Assembly (NCBI GenBank): GCA_030765455.1
Contig: JAVCCM010000070.1
Coordinates: forward strand, 1-52,674
DNA from: Candidatus Electryonea clarkiae
GTDB taxonomy: Bacteria; Electryoneota; Electryoneia; Electryoneales; Electryoneaceae
DNA: 52,674 nt
Direction of reading: 5' to 3'
This document shows positions 25,756-35,209 of this stretch, piece after piece. The notes under the pieces were generated by a model. That model was given only the letters and a program-made list of their open reading frames with translations, made no database searches and was not told the DNA's origin. A program made the translations under genes and the position numbers. Each line of letters starts with the position of its first letter. The first letter of the stretch is position 1.

Positions 25756-26130
25756 GTGAATAGTATAGTGGAAAATATTCTTAGAGAGATACTTGATAAT
25801 CAGCGTAAAACCTCACGCCTGGTACATTTCCTTGCTCATCGATTAGCACGTGAATTGATCATTGATAACCTTACCAAGAGTCTTGAACGCCGGGTGTATG
25901 AACTGTCGGACGGTATCCGATCCTCCCGGGATATCGAGAGAATGATCAGCAAAAAGGTTACACAGAGGACAATAGTGACCTGGTGGCGAAAATGGAGAGA
26001 GTTGGGGATTGTTGAAGAATCGCCTGCATATTCAGGGCGGGTAAGAAAAATAATATCGCTTGATGATTTAGGAATTGATCTCCAGACCGGCGATTCTACA
26101 GATGAAAATCCACAGGATGAGGATGAATGA
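25756..26130 (+). CDS. small winged-helix-like protein of unknown function
   Basis: 124 residues from GTG 25756, which follows GGGAGG at 25746-25751; an upstream TTG at 25738 would add six residues. Helical N-terminus, then a helix-turn-helix-like part (SSRDIERMISKKVTQRTIVT then WWRKWRELGIVEESPAYSGR) and KIISLDDLGI, ending in an acidic tail. The layout fits a DNA-binding domain with a wing, but I cannot name the family. It lies 166 bp after mod and is followed by a terminator, so it is probably a single-gene unit; a link to restriction-modification control is only a possibility. Confidence 0.65.
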   Translation: MNSIVENILREILDNQRKTSRLVHFLAHRLARELIIDNLTKSLERRVYELSDGIRSSRDIERMISKKVTQRTIVTWWRKWRELGIVEESPAYSGRVRKIISLDDLGIDLQTGDSTDENPQDEDE

Positions 26131-26173
26131 AAGTATATGTTGTCTAAGATAAATGTTGTTGAGATAAGATAAG

Positions 26174-26199
26174 GAACCCGGTGATTTGTCGCCGGGTTT
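26174..26199 (+). terminator. terminator-like hairpin
   Basis: AACCCGG (26175-26181) pairs with CCGGGTT (26192-26198), with further partial pairing inside, followed by a short T/A-rich tail. It lies about 45 bp after the stop at 26130. Confidence 0.6.
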
Positions 26200-26276
26200 A
26201 TAATTCATGTGTCTTTTCATTTGATATTCACATAGAATTCAGTTTTTTGTTTTACAAGTTTTATTATTAAGGTGCA

Positions 26277-27098
26277 ATGTCAGGTTATTCAAAAGTTAAA
26301 GATTACTACCGCGATCAGCGGCTGTTATTCGATGACGTCGCTGAGGGTAACGGTCTGTATAACCTGGGCTGGGCGGAACCCGGCTTCAAAGGTCAATTTG
26401 CGGATGCTCAGCGGGGAATGGTGCTTCTCGTAACTAAATCTTTGCAAATTCAACCCGGCTCACTACTGGTTGATATAGGCTGTGGACAGGGGGGACCGGC
26501 GAGGTTGACGGCTGAGAAATATGATGCAGAAGTAATCGGAATTGATCTGTTAATTGAACAAATTACACACCATAATCAGATTGTACAGAACGGAAATAAG
26601 AGATCGACTCAATTTATTCAGAGTAACTCTGAACAAATTCCTTTGGGAGACCGTTCTGTTGACGGAGTGTTTTCAATAGAAAGTGCTTTTCATTATCCGG
26701 ACAAGGCAGCCTTTGTCAGTGAAGCATCAAGGATTTTAAGACCTGGAGCAAGGCTGGCAGTTGCTGATATCGTTATGGATGAAGGTTATGAAAATCACTG
26801 GGTTCATTCCGGATTTCGTCGTGCTCTTGCCGCGCCAGTGCTGTTTACATGTTCAGATTATAAAAAAGCAGCGATAAAAGCCGGGCTTAAACCATTACAT
26901 TCATACGATCTTACTGCCGGGGTTATGCGGTCATTGCGATTAGCGGCAAAGCGATTGGGACCTCGCATCCCATTACTCACCAGGGCGGGTTATCCATTAC
27001 CTTTTCTTCTCATTGTGCAGTCGGCTTTTCTTCATTTGCAGTACACTCATCCCCTCATACCAGCAAAATACCGGCTATTCGTCTTTCAGAAGTTATAG
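26277..27098 (+). CDS. SAM-dependent methyltransferase, small-molecule type
   Basis: 273 residues. Motif I is VDIGCGQGGPARLTAEKYDA (about residues 63-82), followed by VIGIDLLIEQI, then SVDGVFSIESAFHYPDKAAF and RILRPGARLAVADIV. The GCGQGGPA form with the FHYPDK motif is typical of sterol/polyketide/quinone-type C- or O-methyltransferases (RebM and erythromycin O-methyltransferase relatives). Substrate unknown. ATG 26277; no strong ribosome binding site. It stands before tilS without being coupled to it. Confidence 0.83.
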   Translation: MSGYSKVKDYYRDQRLLFDDVAEGNGLYNLGWAEPGFKGQFADAQRGMVLLVTKSLQIQPGSLLVDIGCGQGGPARLTAEKYDAEVIGIDLLIEQITHHNQIVQNGNKRSTQFIQSNSEQIPLGDRSVDGVFSIESAFHYPDKAAFVSEASRILRPGARLAVADIVMDEGYENHWVHSGFRRALAAPVLFTCSDYKKAAIKAGLKPLHSYDLTAGVMRSLRLAAKRLGPRIPLLTRAGYPLPFLLIVQSAFLHLQYTHPLIPAKYRLFVFQKL

Positions 27099-27187
27099 CT
27101 GACTTGATTGGATTACTTGCAGATCATACTTTGTTTGTAATAGACTGAGTCGATTGGCGGGCAGGGGCGACTGTTCCTTCAGTTCCA

Positions 27188-28624
27188 TTGCGACTTTTGG
27201 GAGATACTGTAATTATAAAGAAACGGAATAAATATTATACCGGCAAACTGTGGCCTGATTTAAGCAAGCGTCTCGGACGTGAAGGTCGCGCCCTCATTGC
27301 TGTAAGTGGAGGCGCTGATTCTATGGCAATGCTTCACCTTATCTTACCTCCTGAGGAGGATCGAGAGCGGATTGTGGTCGGATATGTGCATCATGGTACT
27401 GGTGATCATGCTGATCAGGCTGAGAAACATGTACGATCTGCCGCTTTTTCTTTAGGATTAAAATTCCTGGCTAATAGAGTGAATATTGATGAAGAGTCAG
27501 TGAAAATAAGTGGTTTTGAAGCCGTGGCACGACGGCTTCGTTACCAATCATTGAATAAAATGTGTGAAAGTACGGATTGTTCGCTGATACTGACCGCGCA
27601 TACTCTTGATGACCGCTCTGAGAATGTGCTCCTTTTTCTTTTCAGGGGTGCAGGGATGGCAGGATTATCCGGTCCAAGGGAGAGGCACGGAAATATTTGG
27701 AGACCGGTAATTCATTATACTCATAATGATTTGATAGAATTTTTGGAGAGCATAGCCGTACCCTATATTGAAGATCCTTCCAATCAAGATCTCCGTTTCA
27801 CTCGAAACCTGATCCGCCATAAGTTGAAACCGGAAATAGTCCAAAAATTTGGAAAAGGTGCATGGAAGAATCTGGCTAACAGTGCTGAACGTCTCGAATC
27901 TTCCCAGGCTATCCTGAGAGAAATAGAAGTGGAGGCTTTGGAGAAAGCGCTCATAAGGAGGAAGCACAGATGGCTTCTTCTTGATACGGAGGCTTTGCTT
28001 TTGTATCTTCAAGAGTTACGAGTTAGAACTTTAATATTGTGCTGGGAACTTGTTAAGAACAAGGAGAGTGACTCCGGTTATTTACCCCGGTCAACTATTC
28101 GCAGGCTCTTGGGAATAGTTCACGGTAATCCTGGTGAATCAACAGAATTACCGGGAGGTGTTTCGGTTCGTCTGACCACTTCCGGTTTGGTTTTTAACGG
28201 CATAACCCAGGAAGATGCTGTGGTTTGGGATATGCCCGGAAGCGTCGTTCTTGCTGATGGTACAAAGCTTGTAGCCGAGAAGAGCCATCGGGGAGAATTT
28301 TCCGGGATCAGTCCTTACCCCGGAAGCGTGGAATATGTTGATGCCGGAGTGACGGGCGATAGTTTCCATGTCCGGCCCTGGCGGGAAGGTGACCGTTTTG
28401 AACCCTTAGGACAACCGGGAAAATTTCGTAAGGTCGCCCGGGTTATTAAAGGTACGGATTCTCGATCCATAAATGTACTCTGGATTGCTGAATCGAACCA
28501 AACTATCCAGTATATTCCGGGACATCGTATTGCCCACGGATGCAGAGTACGAAAAAATAGTAATTCCATCTGGCGATTAACATATACTACGCCGGATAAT
28601 ATCTCTTCGGAGCATAAGGAGTAA
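27188..28624 (+). CDS. tilS: tRNA(Ile)-lysidine synthetase
   Basis: 478 residues. The ATP-pyrophosphatase loop is ALIAVSGGADSMAMLHLI, followed by VGYVHHGTGDHADQAEKHV, ILTAHTLDDRSENVLLFLFR and IEDPSNQDLRFTRNLIRHKL, all TilS hallmarks. The C-terminal domain has VRPWREGDRFEPLGQPGKFR and YIPGHRIAHGCRV. TilS changes C34 of the CAU-anticodon tRNA-Ile to lysidine so that it reads AUA. The start is uncertain: TTG 27188 is listed, TTG 27197 is close and no ATG lies before the catalytic loop. ftsH follows 9 bases later, a widely conserved pairing. Confidence 0.94.
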   Translation: MRLLGDTVIIKKRNKYYTGKLWPDLSKRLGREGRALIAVSGGADSMAMLHLILPPEEDRERIVVGYVHHGTGDHADQAEKHVRSAAFSLGLKFLANRVNIDEESVKISGFEAVARRLRYQSLNKMCESTDCSLILTAHTLDDRSENVLLFLFRGAGMAGLSGPRERHGNIWRPVIHYTHNDLIEFLESIAVPYIEDPSNQDLRFTRNLIRHKLKPEIVQKFGKGAWKNLANSAERLESSQAILREIEVEALEKALIRRKHRWLLLDTEALLLYLQELRVRTLILCWELVKNKESDSGYLPRSTIRRLLGIVHGNPGESTELPGGVSVRLTTSGLVFNGITQEDAVVWDMPGSVVLADGTKLVAEKSHRGEFSGISPYPGSVEYVDAGVTGDSFHVRPWREGDRFEPLGQPGKFRKVARVIKGTDSRSINVLWIAESNQTIQYIPGHRIAHGCRVRKNSNSIWRLTYTTPDNISSEHKE

Positions 28625-28633
28625 ATATATTTC

Positions 28634-30844
28634 ATGGCAAATCAAACGCCTAAAAATCAGGGAAACCAAAGACCCAAGAATGAAAAAGGACCGGATGATC
28701 GCTTTGAATGGAAAAAAGCCGCCCGTACTCTTTCATTTTGGACTTTGCTTATCATACTTGTTATTGTCCTGCTGACCTATTTCAGCCCTCAAAACGAAAA
28801 AATTGAAACTGTTAAATATACCAAGTACAAAGAGCTCCTTAATGCAGACGCCATAGTTTCTGCTGTAGTAGTTGGTAATGAGTTTACCGGCACTCTTCGT
28901 GATCCCGGCGATATCGTTGGGGGGAAGTTTAGAACAGTATTTCTACGCATTAACGATGATCAAATCAGGGAGTGGGAAGATAAAGGGATACAGCTTGAAT
29001 TTCAGGAGAAATCTACCAACTGGCTCGGTTATGTTCTATCATCGATCCTTCCCTGGATAATTATCATTGCATTCTGGCTATTTATCATGCGGAGAATGCA
29101 GGGTGGGGGTACTCGCGGCATTTTCAGTTTTGGCAAGAGTAGGGCCAAATTATTGATTGATAATAAACCGAATGTGACTTTTGAAGATATCGCCGGAGCT
29201 GAAGAAGCTAAAGAAGAAGTACAGGAGATTATCCATTTCCTTAGGGATCCCAAGAAATTCCAGAGACTTGGCGGACGAATTCCACGTGGCGCCATTTTGA
29301 TCGGACCGCCAGGCACGGGTAAAACTCTTCTCGGAAGAGCAATTGCCGGGGAAGCTCAAGTACCGTTTTTCTCAATGAGTGGTGCTGATTTTGTTGAGAT
29401 GTTTGTTGGTGTGGGTGCAAGCCGCGTTCGCGATCTTTTTGAACAAGGCAAGAAGCATGCTCCCTGTATCATATTTATTGATGAAATCGATGCCGTAGGT
29501 CGTCAACGTGGAGCCGGAATGGGGGGAGGACATGATGAACGAGAGCAAACCCTCAATCAGCTCTTAGTTGAGATGGATGGTTTTGATACCAACGAGGGCG
29601 TTATCCTGGTTGCAGCCACAAACCGTCCTGATGTACTTGACCCGGCATTATTAAGACCCGGCAGGTTTGACAGACAAATTGTAGTAGATAGACCGGATGT
29701 TCGGGGGAGAATCGGAATCTTCAAAGTACATACCCGCAAAGTTCCTCTCAATGAAAACGTTGATATTGAAGTAATGGCAAAAGGCACTCCTGGTCTTTCC
29801 GGTGCTGATATAGCAAATCTCGTAAATGAAGCAGCTCTTTTAGCGGCTCGCAATGACGCCGACAATGTATCAATGCGTGACTTCGAGGATGCTAAAGACA
29901 AAGTGATGATGGGTACGGAACGGCGCAGTATGGTGATTACTGATGAAGAGAAAAAACTGACAGCATACCATGAAGCCGGGCATGCCCTCGTTGCACAATA
30001 TACTCCCAAAGCTGATCCGGTTCACAAGGTAACAATAATACCACGTGGCAGAGCGTTAGGAGTTACGCATTTCCTGCCGATCGATGAGAAACATTCGTGG
30101 TCCAAGGATTATATAGAAGAGAAACTTGTTCATCTTTTGGGTGGGCGAGCCGCTGAGAGGGTTGTTTTCGACGATTATACCAATGGTGCGGCTAATGATA
30201 TCAAACAAGCCACAGCGATCGCCAGGAAAATGGTATGTGATTGGGGGATGAGTGATAAAATCGGACCTCTCGCATTAGGCGGGCAGGACGGCGAAGTATT
30301 CCTCGGTCGTGATTTTGCCACAAAACGTGATTTTTCGGAAGCCACAGCAATTGAAATTGATCGTGAAGTGAAGCGATTTGTACTGAAAGCGCAGAGCACG
30401 GCTGAAGCTACACTTAGAGATCATCTCGATCAATTACATCTTATAGCACTTGCACTTCTGGAACGCGAAATATTGGATGGGGATGAGATTCAGACCATTA
30501 TATCAGGCAAAAAACTTTCTCCTGCAGTCCGAAATCGTTCACCTCGATATAAACGGAAACCACCACGCCGAGATTCTAAAACCGTTGACACCAAGAGTGT
30601 TCCTGATGACAAGGATAAAGGTGAGGTTTCTTCCAGGCTTAAGAAAGTCGATGATGTCCTGGCAAAAATAGATGCTGAAGATTCTAAAGTTTCGAAATCT
30701 GATTCAACACCGAAACAGGCAGACAGTAAGAAAGATTCTTCAACTTCCAGCACAGGCAGCACAAAATCACGCCCCCGTAATCGACCCTACAGGAAACGTG
30801 TGGCAAATTCGGACAAATCCAAGAAAGATAATAAACACGAATAA
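28634..30844 (+). CDS. ftsH: ATP-dependent zinc metalloprotease FtsH
   Basis: 736 residues. Two membrane helices (about residues 34-55 and 133-152) frame a periplasmic domain. The AAA module has [33 protein letters not shown] and the second region of homology ([20 protein letters not shown]). The protease motif is [14 protein letters not shown] (HExxH), with the third zinc ligand Asp expected further on. A C-terminal tail of about 110 residues (Lys/Ser/Asp-rich, beginning [14 protein letters not shown]) extends past the usual end and is probably disordered. FtsH degrades misfolded membrane proteins and regulators. Confidence 0.97.
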   Translation: MANQTPKNQGNQRPKNEKGPDDRFEWKKAARTLSFWTLLIILVIVLLTYFSPQNEKIETVKYTKYKELLNADAIVSAVVVGNEFTGTLRDPGDIVGGKFRTVFLRINDDQIREWEDKGIQLEFQEKSTNWLGYVLSSILPWIIIIAFWLFIMRRMQGGGTRGIFSFGKSRAKLLIDNKPNVTFEDIAGAEEAKEEVQEIIHFLRDPKKFQRLGGRIPRGAILIGPPGTGKTLLGRAIAGEAQVPFFSMSGADFVEMFVGVGASRVRDLFEQGKKHAPCIIFIDEIDAVGRQRGAGMGGGHDEREQTLNQLLVEMDGFDTNEGVILVAATNRPDVLDPALLRPGRFDRQIVVDRPDVRGRIGIFKVHTRKVPLNENVDIEVMAKGTPGLSGADIANLVNEAALLAARNDADNVSMRDFEDAKDKVMMGTERRSMVITDEEKKLTAYHEAGHALVAQYTPKADPVHKVTIIPRGRALGVTHFLPIDEKHSWSKDYIEEKLVHLLGGRAAERVVFDDYTNGAANDIKQATAIARKMVCDWGMSDKIGPLALGGQDGEVFLGRDFATKRDFSEATAIEIDREVKRFVLKAQSTAEATLRDHLDQLHLIALALLEREILDGDEIQTIISGKKLSPAVRNRSPRYKRKPPRRDSKTVDTKSVPDDKDKGEVSSRLKKVDDVLAKIDAEDSKVSKSDSTPKQADSKKDSSTSSTGSTKSRPRNRPYRKRVANSDKSKKDNKHE

Positions 30845-31018
30845 TATTTCTCTTGACTACTTATAGCAGGCAAAATAGAGCCGTTGATGCTAACAAATTG
30901 GTTTATTCAACGTAACTGTTTATTATTATAAGTATATGTATTGATAATAAGACTTCCCAAGTCGTCCAAACATACATTCTTTTCAAGTATTACTATACAA
31001 CATGGAATTTGAATAGTG

Positions 31019-32665
31019 ATGAAAGTTGTGATCATCGGTGGTGATGCAGCAGGATTGAAAACTGCTGCAAGATTGAGGCGTATCTCTCCTGAGACGGAAA
31101 TAACAGTACTTGAAAAAGGCGATATCATATCATATGCCGCCTGCGGACTGCCATATTATTTGTCGGGAGATGTTGATTCATTCGAAGATCTTATAAAAAC
31201 CGCATGGGGTGAAGTCAAGAATGCGGAGTTCTTCAAGGAAGCGAAAGGTATAGATGTCCTGACTGGGCATGAAGCTATTCGCATCAATCGCGAGAAGAAA
31301 CTTGTTGAGTCAATAGAACTTAAAACTGGTGAACTACGAAACTTCAGTTACGATTTCCTGGTAATAGCGACCGGTGCATCACCTTTCAAACTCGACATCC
31401 CCGGCACTGAGCTGGATGGTGTAGGCTATTTCACTAAGCCTGCGGAAGCAATTGCTCTCAGACGTGACCTTGAAACCGGTAAAATAGGAAAAGTCGCGAT
31501 CATCGGGGCGGGATATATTGGGCTTGAACTATGTGAATCATTTGGAGCATTGTGGGGAGTTGAAGTAATCCTGATTGAAAAAGAGGAACAAGTTCTGCCG
31601 GTAATGCTCGATACCGAAATGGCAAAAGTTGTGAATCGTCACTTGGTTGAGCAAGGTGTGGATGTCCGGTGTAATTCTGAAGCAAGTGAGATCAATCTTA
31701 ACGAAAACGGTTTAATTGTTCGCCTGTTAGCCGGAGACCACTTCGAAATTGATAGAGTCCTGATAGCAGTCGGTGTCAGCCCGAGAGCGGAATTGGCACA
31801 ATCAGCAGGATTAGATATTGGAGCGAACGGTGGGATCAGGATTGACTCAACAGGTCAAACTTCTGATAAATATATATTTGCTGCCGGTGATTGTACTGAA
31901 TTGCCCCATGGAAGCAGTTCATATCTTCTTCCGCTGGGATCAATTGCAAATAGAATGGGAAGAGTCGTTGCAAATAACATCGCCGGGAAAAAAGATGAAT
32001 TACCACTACTCAACGGCAGCTCAGTAGTTAAGGTCTTTGATAAAAATGTTGCTGTTTGTGGAAAATCAGTACAACAGATGAAAAAGAAAAATCTTGATTG
32101 CGAAGAATATTGGGGCAGTTTTACCGACAGGGCGCATTATTACCCGGAAAGCTCTGACTTACATATTAAAATTGTCCGCGAAGAAAATGGGAGACTGGTT
32201 GGTATTCAAGTGATTGGTCCGGGAGATGTAGTACGGCGGGCTGATTCTTTCGCGCAAATAATGACCATGGCTGATGGCGATCCTGCAGCATTATTGAAAC
32301 TCGAACATGCATACGCGCCACCTTTTGCGACGGCAATGGATCCCTTGCATCACATGGGCGCAATGATCGAAACCGGGAATAATCTTCAATTACCACCAGA
32401 TGCATTATCCGATGGAGGCGAAGCTGACTGGACTGTTATCAATCTTCTGGCTCCGGATGAATCAAGTGAATGGGAGAGACCCGCAATAAAAGGAAAATGG
32501 CTCGATATTCCCTACAGTGAGTTGCGCCGAAAAGCGAAAGAATTGTCAGGGAAAGAAGTTGTCTTCATTTGTGCAAGAGGACCAAGGAGTTATGAAGCAG
32601 CAATAATGCTGAGATCAATGGGGATAGATGCAAAATATATCGCTGGTGGAATTGTCTTTAGATGA
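31019..32665 (+). CDS. CoA-disulfide reductase-like flavoprotein fused to rhodanese domain
   Basis: 548 residues from ATG 31019 (a GTG codon directly before it is an alternative). FAD motif VVIIGGDAAGLKTAARLRR at the N-terminus; SYAACGLPYYLSGD with Cys42, the single active-site Cys of CoA-disulfide and related reductases; NAD(P)H motif VAIIGAGYIGLELCESFGAL in the middle; second FAD motif KYIFAAGDCTE. The last 80 residues are a rhodanese domain with active-site loop VFICARGPRSYEAA. Such CoADR-rhodanese fusions reduce CoA persulfides, disulfides or polysulfide and handle sulfane sulfur. No operon partner: ftsH ends 174 bp upstream and tRNA-Asn follows. Confidence 0.9.
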   Translation: MKVVIIGGDAAGLKTAARLRRISPETEITVLEKGDIISYAACGLPYYLSGDVDSFEDLIKTAWGEVKNAEFFKEAKGIDVLTGHEAIRINREKKLVESIELKTGELRNFSYDFLVIATGASPFKLDIPGTELDGVGYFTKPAEAIALRRDLETGKIGKVAIIGAGYIGLELCESFGALWGVEVILIEKEEQVLPVMLDTEMAKVVNRHLVEQGVDVRCNSEASEINLNENGLIVRLLAGDHFEIDRVLIAVGVSPRAELAQSAGLDIGANGGIRIDSTGQTSDKYIFAAGDCTELPHGSSSYLLPLGSIANRMGRVVANNIAGKKDELPLLNGSSVVKVFDKNVAVCGKSVQQMKKKNLDCEEYWGSFTDRAHYYPESSDLHIKIVREENGRLVGIQVIGPGDVVRRADSFAQIMTMADGDPAALLKLEHAYAPPFATAMDPLHHMGAMIETGNNLQLPPDALSDGGEADWTVINLLAPDESSEWERPAIKGKWLDIPYSELRRKAKELSGKEVVFICARGPRSYEAAIMLRSMGIDAKYIAGGIVFR

Positions 32666-32832
32666 TCATGCAAGTGAATTTATTTCAGGATTAAAGCTGA
32701 TTAAAACTAATACTATGCGTAACAGGTAATAGCAGGCGTAACGAGAGAAAATGATAAATCCATCTCTTGCATAAAGTACAACGAAAGTTTAGCTTTCATG
32801 CCTTGAAACAGGAATCAATTTTCTGAAAATAT

Positions 32833-32905
32833 TCCTCGGTAGCTCAATTGGTAGAGCGAGCGGCTGTTAACCGCTAGGTTCGGGGTTCAAGTCCCTGCCG
32901 AGGAG
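32833..32905 (+). tRNA. tRNA-Asn (GTT anticodon)
   Basis: Full cloverleaf: acceptor TCCTCGG (32833-32839) pairs with CCGAGGA (32898-32904), D arm GCTC...GAGC, anticodon arm AGCGG-CTGTTAA-CCGCT with anticodon GTT, T arm CGGGG-TTCAAGT-CCCTG, discriminator G32905. CCA is not encoded. A terminator follows. It marks the border between conserved genes on the left and accessory genes on the right. Confidence 0.97.
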
Positions 32906-32907
32906 CA

Positions 32908-32937
32908 AAAAGCCATTCCGATTATTCGGGATGGTTT
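32908..32937 (+). terminator. terminator after tRNA-Asn
   Basis: AAGCCATTCCG pairs with CGGGATGGTTT (with G-T wobbles) around ATTATT, ending in a T run. It is placed directly behind the tRNA. Confidence 0.8.
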
Positions 32938-32952
32938 TCAAACTCAAAATAC

Positions 32953-33228
32953 TTAGAAGCTATATGTGCACTTTAAATAAACCTGATCATTCGCTTCTTG
33001 TCGTCCGAAAAGAGATTCTTCTTCACCTTCGTATAATATTACGCCCATCTCAATTTCAAACGCATCTTCTGGTGAGAGGATCAGTTTGGGTTGGAGCAAA
33101 AGACCACTATCTTTTATATCGTAAAATCCGAACAATTCGATGCTGTGAGCCTCACCATACCCAAAAACTCTGTTCAATCGGAATGAGGCTGCCTGAGTTT
33201 GTTGTCTGGGGTCATCGGACAAGTACAT
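32953..33228 (-). pseudogene. duplicated 3' fragment of the outer-membrane protein gene at 35210-36439
   Basis: The 91-codon frame matches the last 80 or so residues of the DUF1302-like protein with few changes: QAASFRLNRVFGYGEAHSIE here against QAASFRVNRDFGYGEAHSIE there, then LLLQPKLILSPEDAF in both, and both end in KCTYSF. Similarity begins at QAASFR (about 33199). The N-terminal 350 residues of the parent are missing, so it cannot make a porin. Its ATG overlaps the histidine kinase stop (TAATG), so it could still be translated. It most likely arose by a duplication or insertion that placed the kinase gene between two copies of this 3' end. Confidence 0.88.
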
Positions 33229-34874
33229 TATTGATTTTCGCTGATCCTTCCTTTCAATGGTTTTGAGTCATCCAAGGGTAGGTAAACAGTAAATGATGCT
33301 CCATTACCTTCTTCAGTTTGAACCTCAATTCTACCGTTATGGCGTTGAATGATTCGATAACATATCGCTAACCCCAATCCTGTACCTGTTCCTTTGTTCT
33401 TTGTTGTGAATCCGGGGTCAAAAATTTTATCAGCGAATTTATCTGGAATGCCATCACCTTGATCAGTAATTGTAACGGATATAGCGCTTTCGTTGCAAGA
33501 TGTCGTGATACTAATTATTCCATCGCCTTCCGATTGAGCCTCAAAGGCGTTGATTAAAAGATTCAACCACACCTGGTTCAATTGCCGTGGATTACATATT
33601 AAATTCGGCAATAATCCAAATTCCCTCACTATTTCTAAACGATCCCGATATTCAAACTCAAGCAACTTCACTGCTTCCTCTAGTCCTTGATGTACATCAA
33701 CATTTTGTATGTTAGCCTCATCAAGTTTGATGAAATTCTTTAGCTTCGATACAGTATTTGCAATGCGTTGAGCACCTTCACCTACCACACTAACGCTATT
33801 ATTAAGAATCTTCTGGATAGTTTGAACCTCGGTGTTCGTAGTAACTACATTTTCACTATTCTTAAGGGAAGCTTGAATTCTGTCATTACAGATGATTATG
33901 TTTTGGGAACTGGCAAGAACCGCTGCTATCGGATTATTAATTTCATGTGCGATACCGGCAATAAATTGCCCAAGTGAAGCCATTTTTTCTGATTGAACCA
34001 TCAAAGTATATGCATCTTTCAGCTCAGAAGTTCGCTCTTCAATCTTTCGTTCAAGATTTGCGTTTAATTCGTCAGCACGCTCGAACTGATACCGCAATAT
34101 TGCTACATAAAATAGTATTACCGAAAGGGGGAAAAGGGATGTTGAGTATAATTTAGTTGGAATACCAAAAAGTGGCAGAATAACGCCTAAGGTTAATACC
34201 GAAGAATAGAGAATGAAAAATGAAATGATATTTAAACGAATAAAGTTGCGATAAATTCTATCATTATTAATTCGATAACCATAAAATAGCATGTATATAA
34301 TTATAGAAACACCAATAATAAAGAAAATACTATACAAATGACTATATGAACTGTATTGTATTATGGAATTTGAGTAATCACCTATGTTAGTTATATAAGT
34401 GTCGTTAGAATCGTGGAGAAAAAGAATGGAATAAATAAGTGAAAACGCGGCTGACAATGCAAAATAGAATTGTTCATTCATAACCAAGCTAAGAAACACA
34501 ATCCTGGAACGCTCATTGTCATACTGAAAGATCAGATCTTTCCCTAAAATACTCATATGTACTGGTCTGTCAATAAGCGTTAAAACAAAGTATATCGCAT
34601 AAAATATTGAATAAACACCCAAAATGAACAACAACCTGACCATCACTATAGAAACATTCACTCTAACGCCGGTTGTCTCAATAATAATTCGGCCTATTCG
34701 ATCAGCAAGTCCAGTAGTAACCACATATCCAAGCCCCGCGCCGACCATTATCAGAAAGCAAAAAATTGCATATACCTTATAGAGGTGTTCTGTTCGTCTT
34801 GAAAGCAGAGCTACAACTCCTAGCGAGAAGAGAAGCAGGAAACTGATTAGTTGAGATGTAGCGATAGTGTCCAT
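33228..34874 (-). CDS. membrane sensor histidine kinase
   Basis: 548 residues. The first 270 hold about eight membrane helices with short loops and no recognisable ligand domain. A coiled segment (RADELNANLERKIEERTSEL) leads to the kinase core: H box MASLGQFIAGIAHEINNPIA with His310, N box NQVWLNLLINAFEAQ, and G boxes DQGDGIPDKFADKIFDPGF and GTGTGLGLAICYRIIQRHNG. It should autophosphorylate and pass phosphate to a response regulator, but none is adjacent. The kinase at 50859-52376 has the same architecture. It lies between the porin gene and a copy of the porin 3' end. Confidence 0.92.
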   Translation of the reverse strand: MDTIATSQLISFLLLFSLGVVALLSRRTEHLYKVYAIFCFLIMVGAGLGYVVTTGLADRIGRIIIETTGVRVNVSIVMVRLLFILGVYSIFYAIYFVLTLIDRPVHMSILGKDLIFQYDNERSRIVFLSLVMNEQFYFALSAAFSLIYSILFLHDSNDTYITNIGDYSNSIIQYSSYSHLYSIFFIIGVSIIIYMLFYGYRINNDRIYRNFIRLNIISFFILYSSVLTLGVILPLFGIPTKLYSTSLFPLSVILFYVAILRYQFERADELNANLERKIEERTSELKDAYTLMVQSEKMASLGQFIAGIAHEINNPIAAVLASSQNIIICNDRIQASLKNSENVVTTNTEVQTIQKILNNSVSVVGEGAQRIANTVSKLKNFIKLDEANIQNVDVHQGLEEAVKLLEFEYRDRLEIVREFGLLPNLICNPRQLNQVWLNLLINAFEAQSEGDGIISITTSCNESAISVTITDQGDGIPDKFADKIFDPGFTTKNKGTGTGLGLAICYRIIQRHNGRIEVQTEEGNGASFTVYLPLDDSKPLKGRISENQ

Positions 34875-35209
34875 GAGTTCACTTGGCCAATCTACCAGTT
34901 GCTTACAAATATTGGATATCTCTTATCCTGAATATGTTGGCGGTATATAACTTTAATTTGATATTTTCGCTTCCACTGATCGGAACTGATTCCTCCACTA
35001 GTTGACATTCCTCATCATCAGTGTCAAGCTTAGGTCGATATTTTATAATAAACGCAGGGGACGCCAATAAACTTCACCCAACGCCTCTTTCAAAAGCGAG
35101 CTTGCAGCATCTACTGTCATCGATTGCCACACTCAGCGCGATGATAGTTGCCGAAAACTCACCATCTTTTGTTTAAGATGCAAAAACGTATGCTCAACCC
35201 CATAATTAC
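34875..35209. other. 335-bp intergenic region
   Basis: No credible gene on either strand. It must hold the promoter of the kinase gene if that gene is not read through from the porin gene. I see no clear terminator or operator. Confidence 0.6.
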
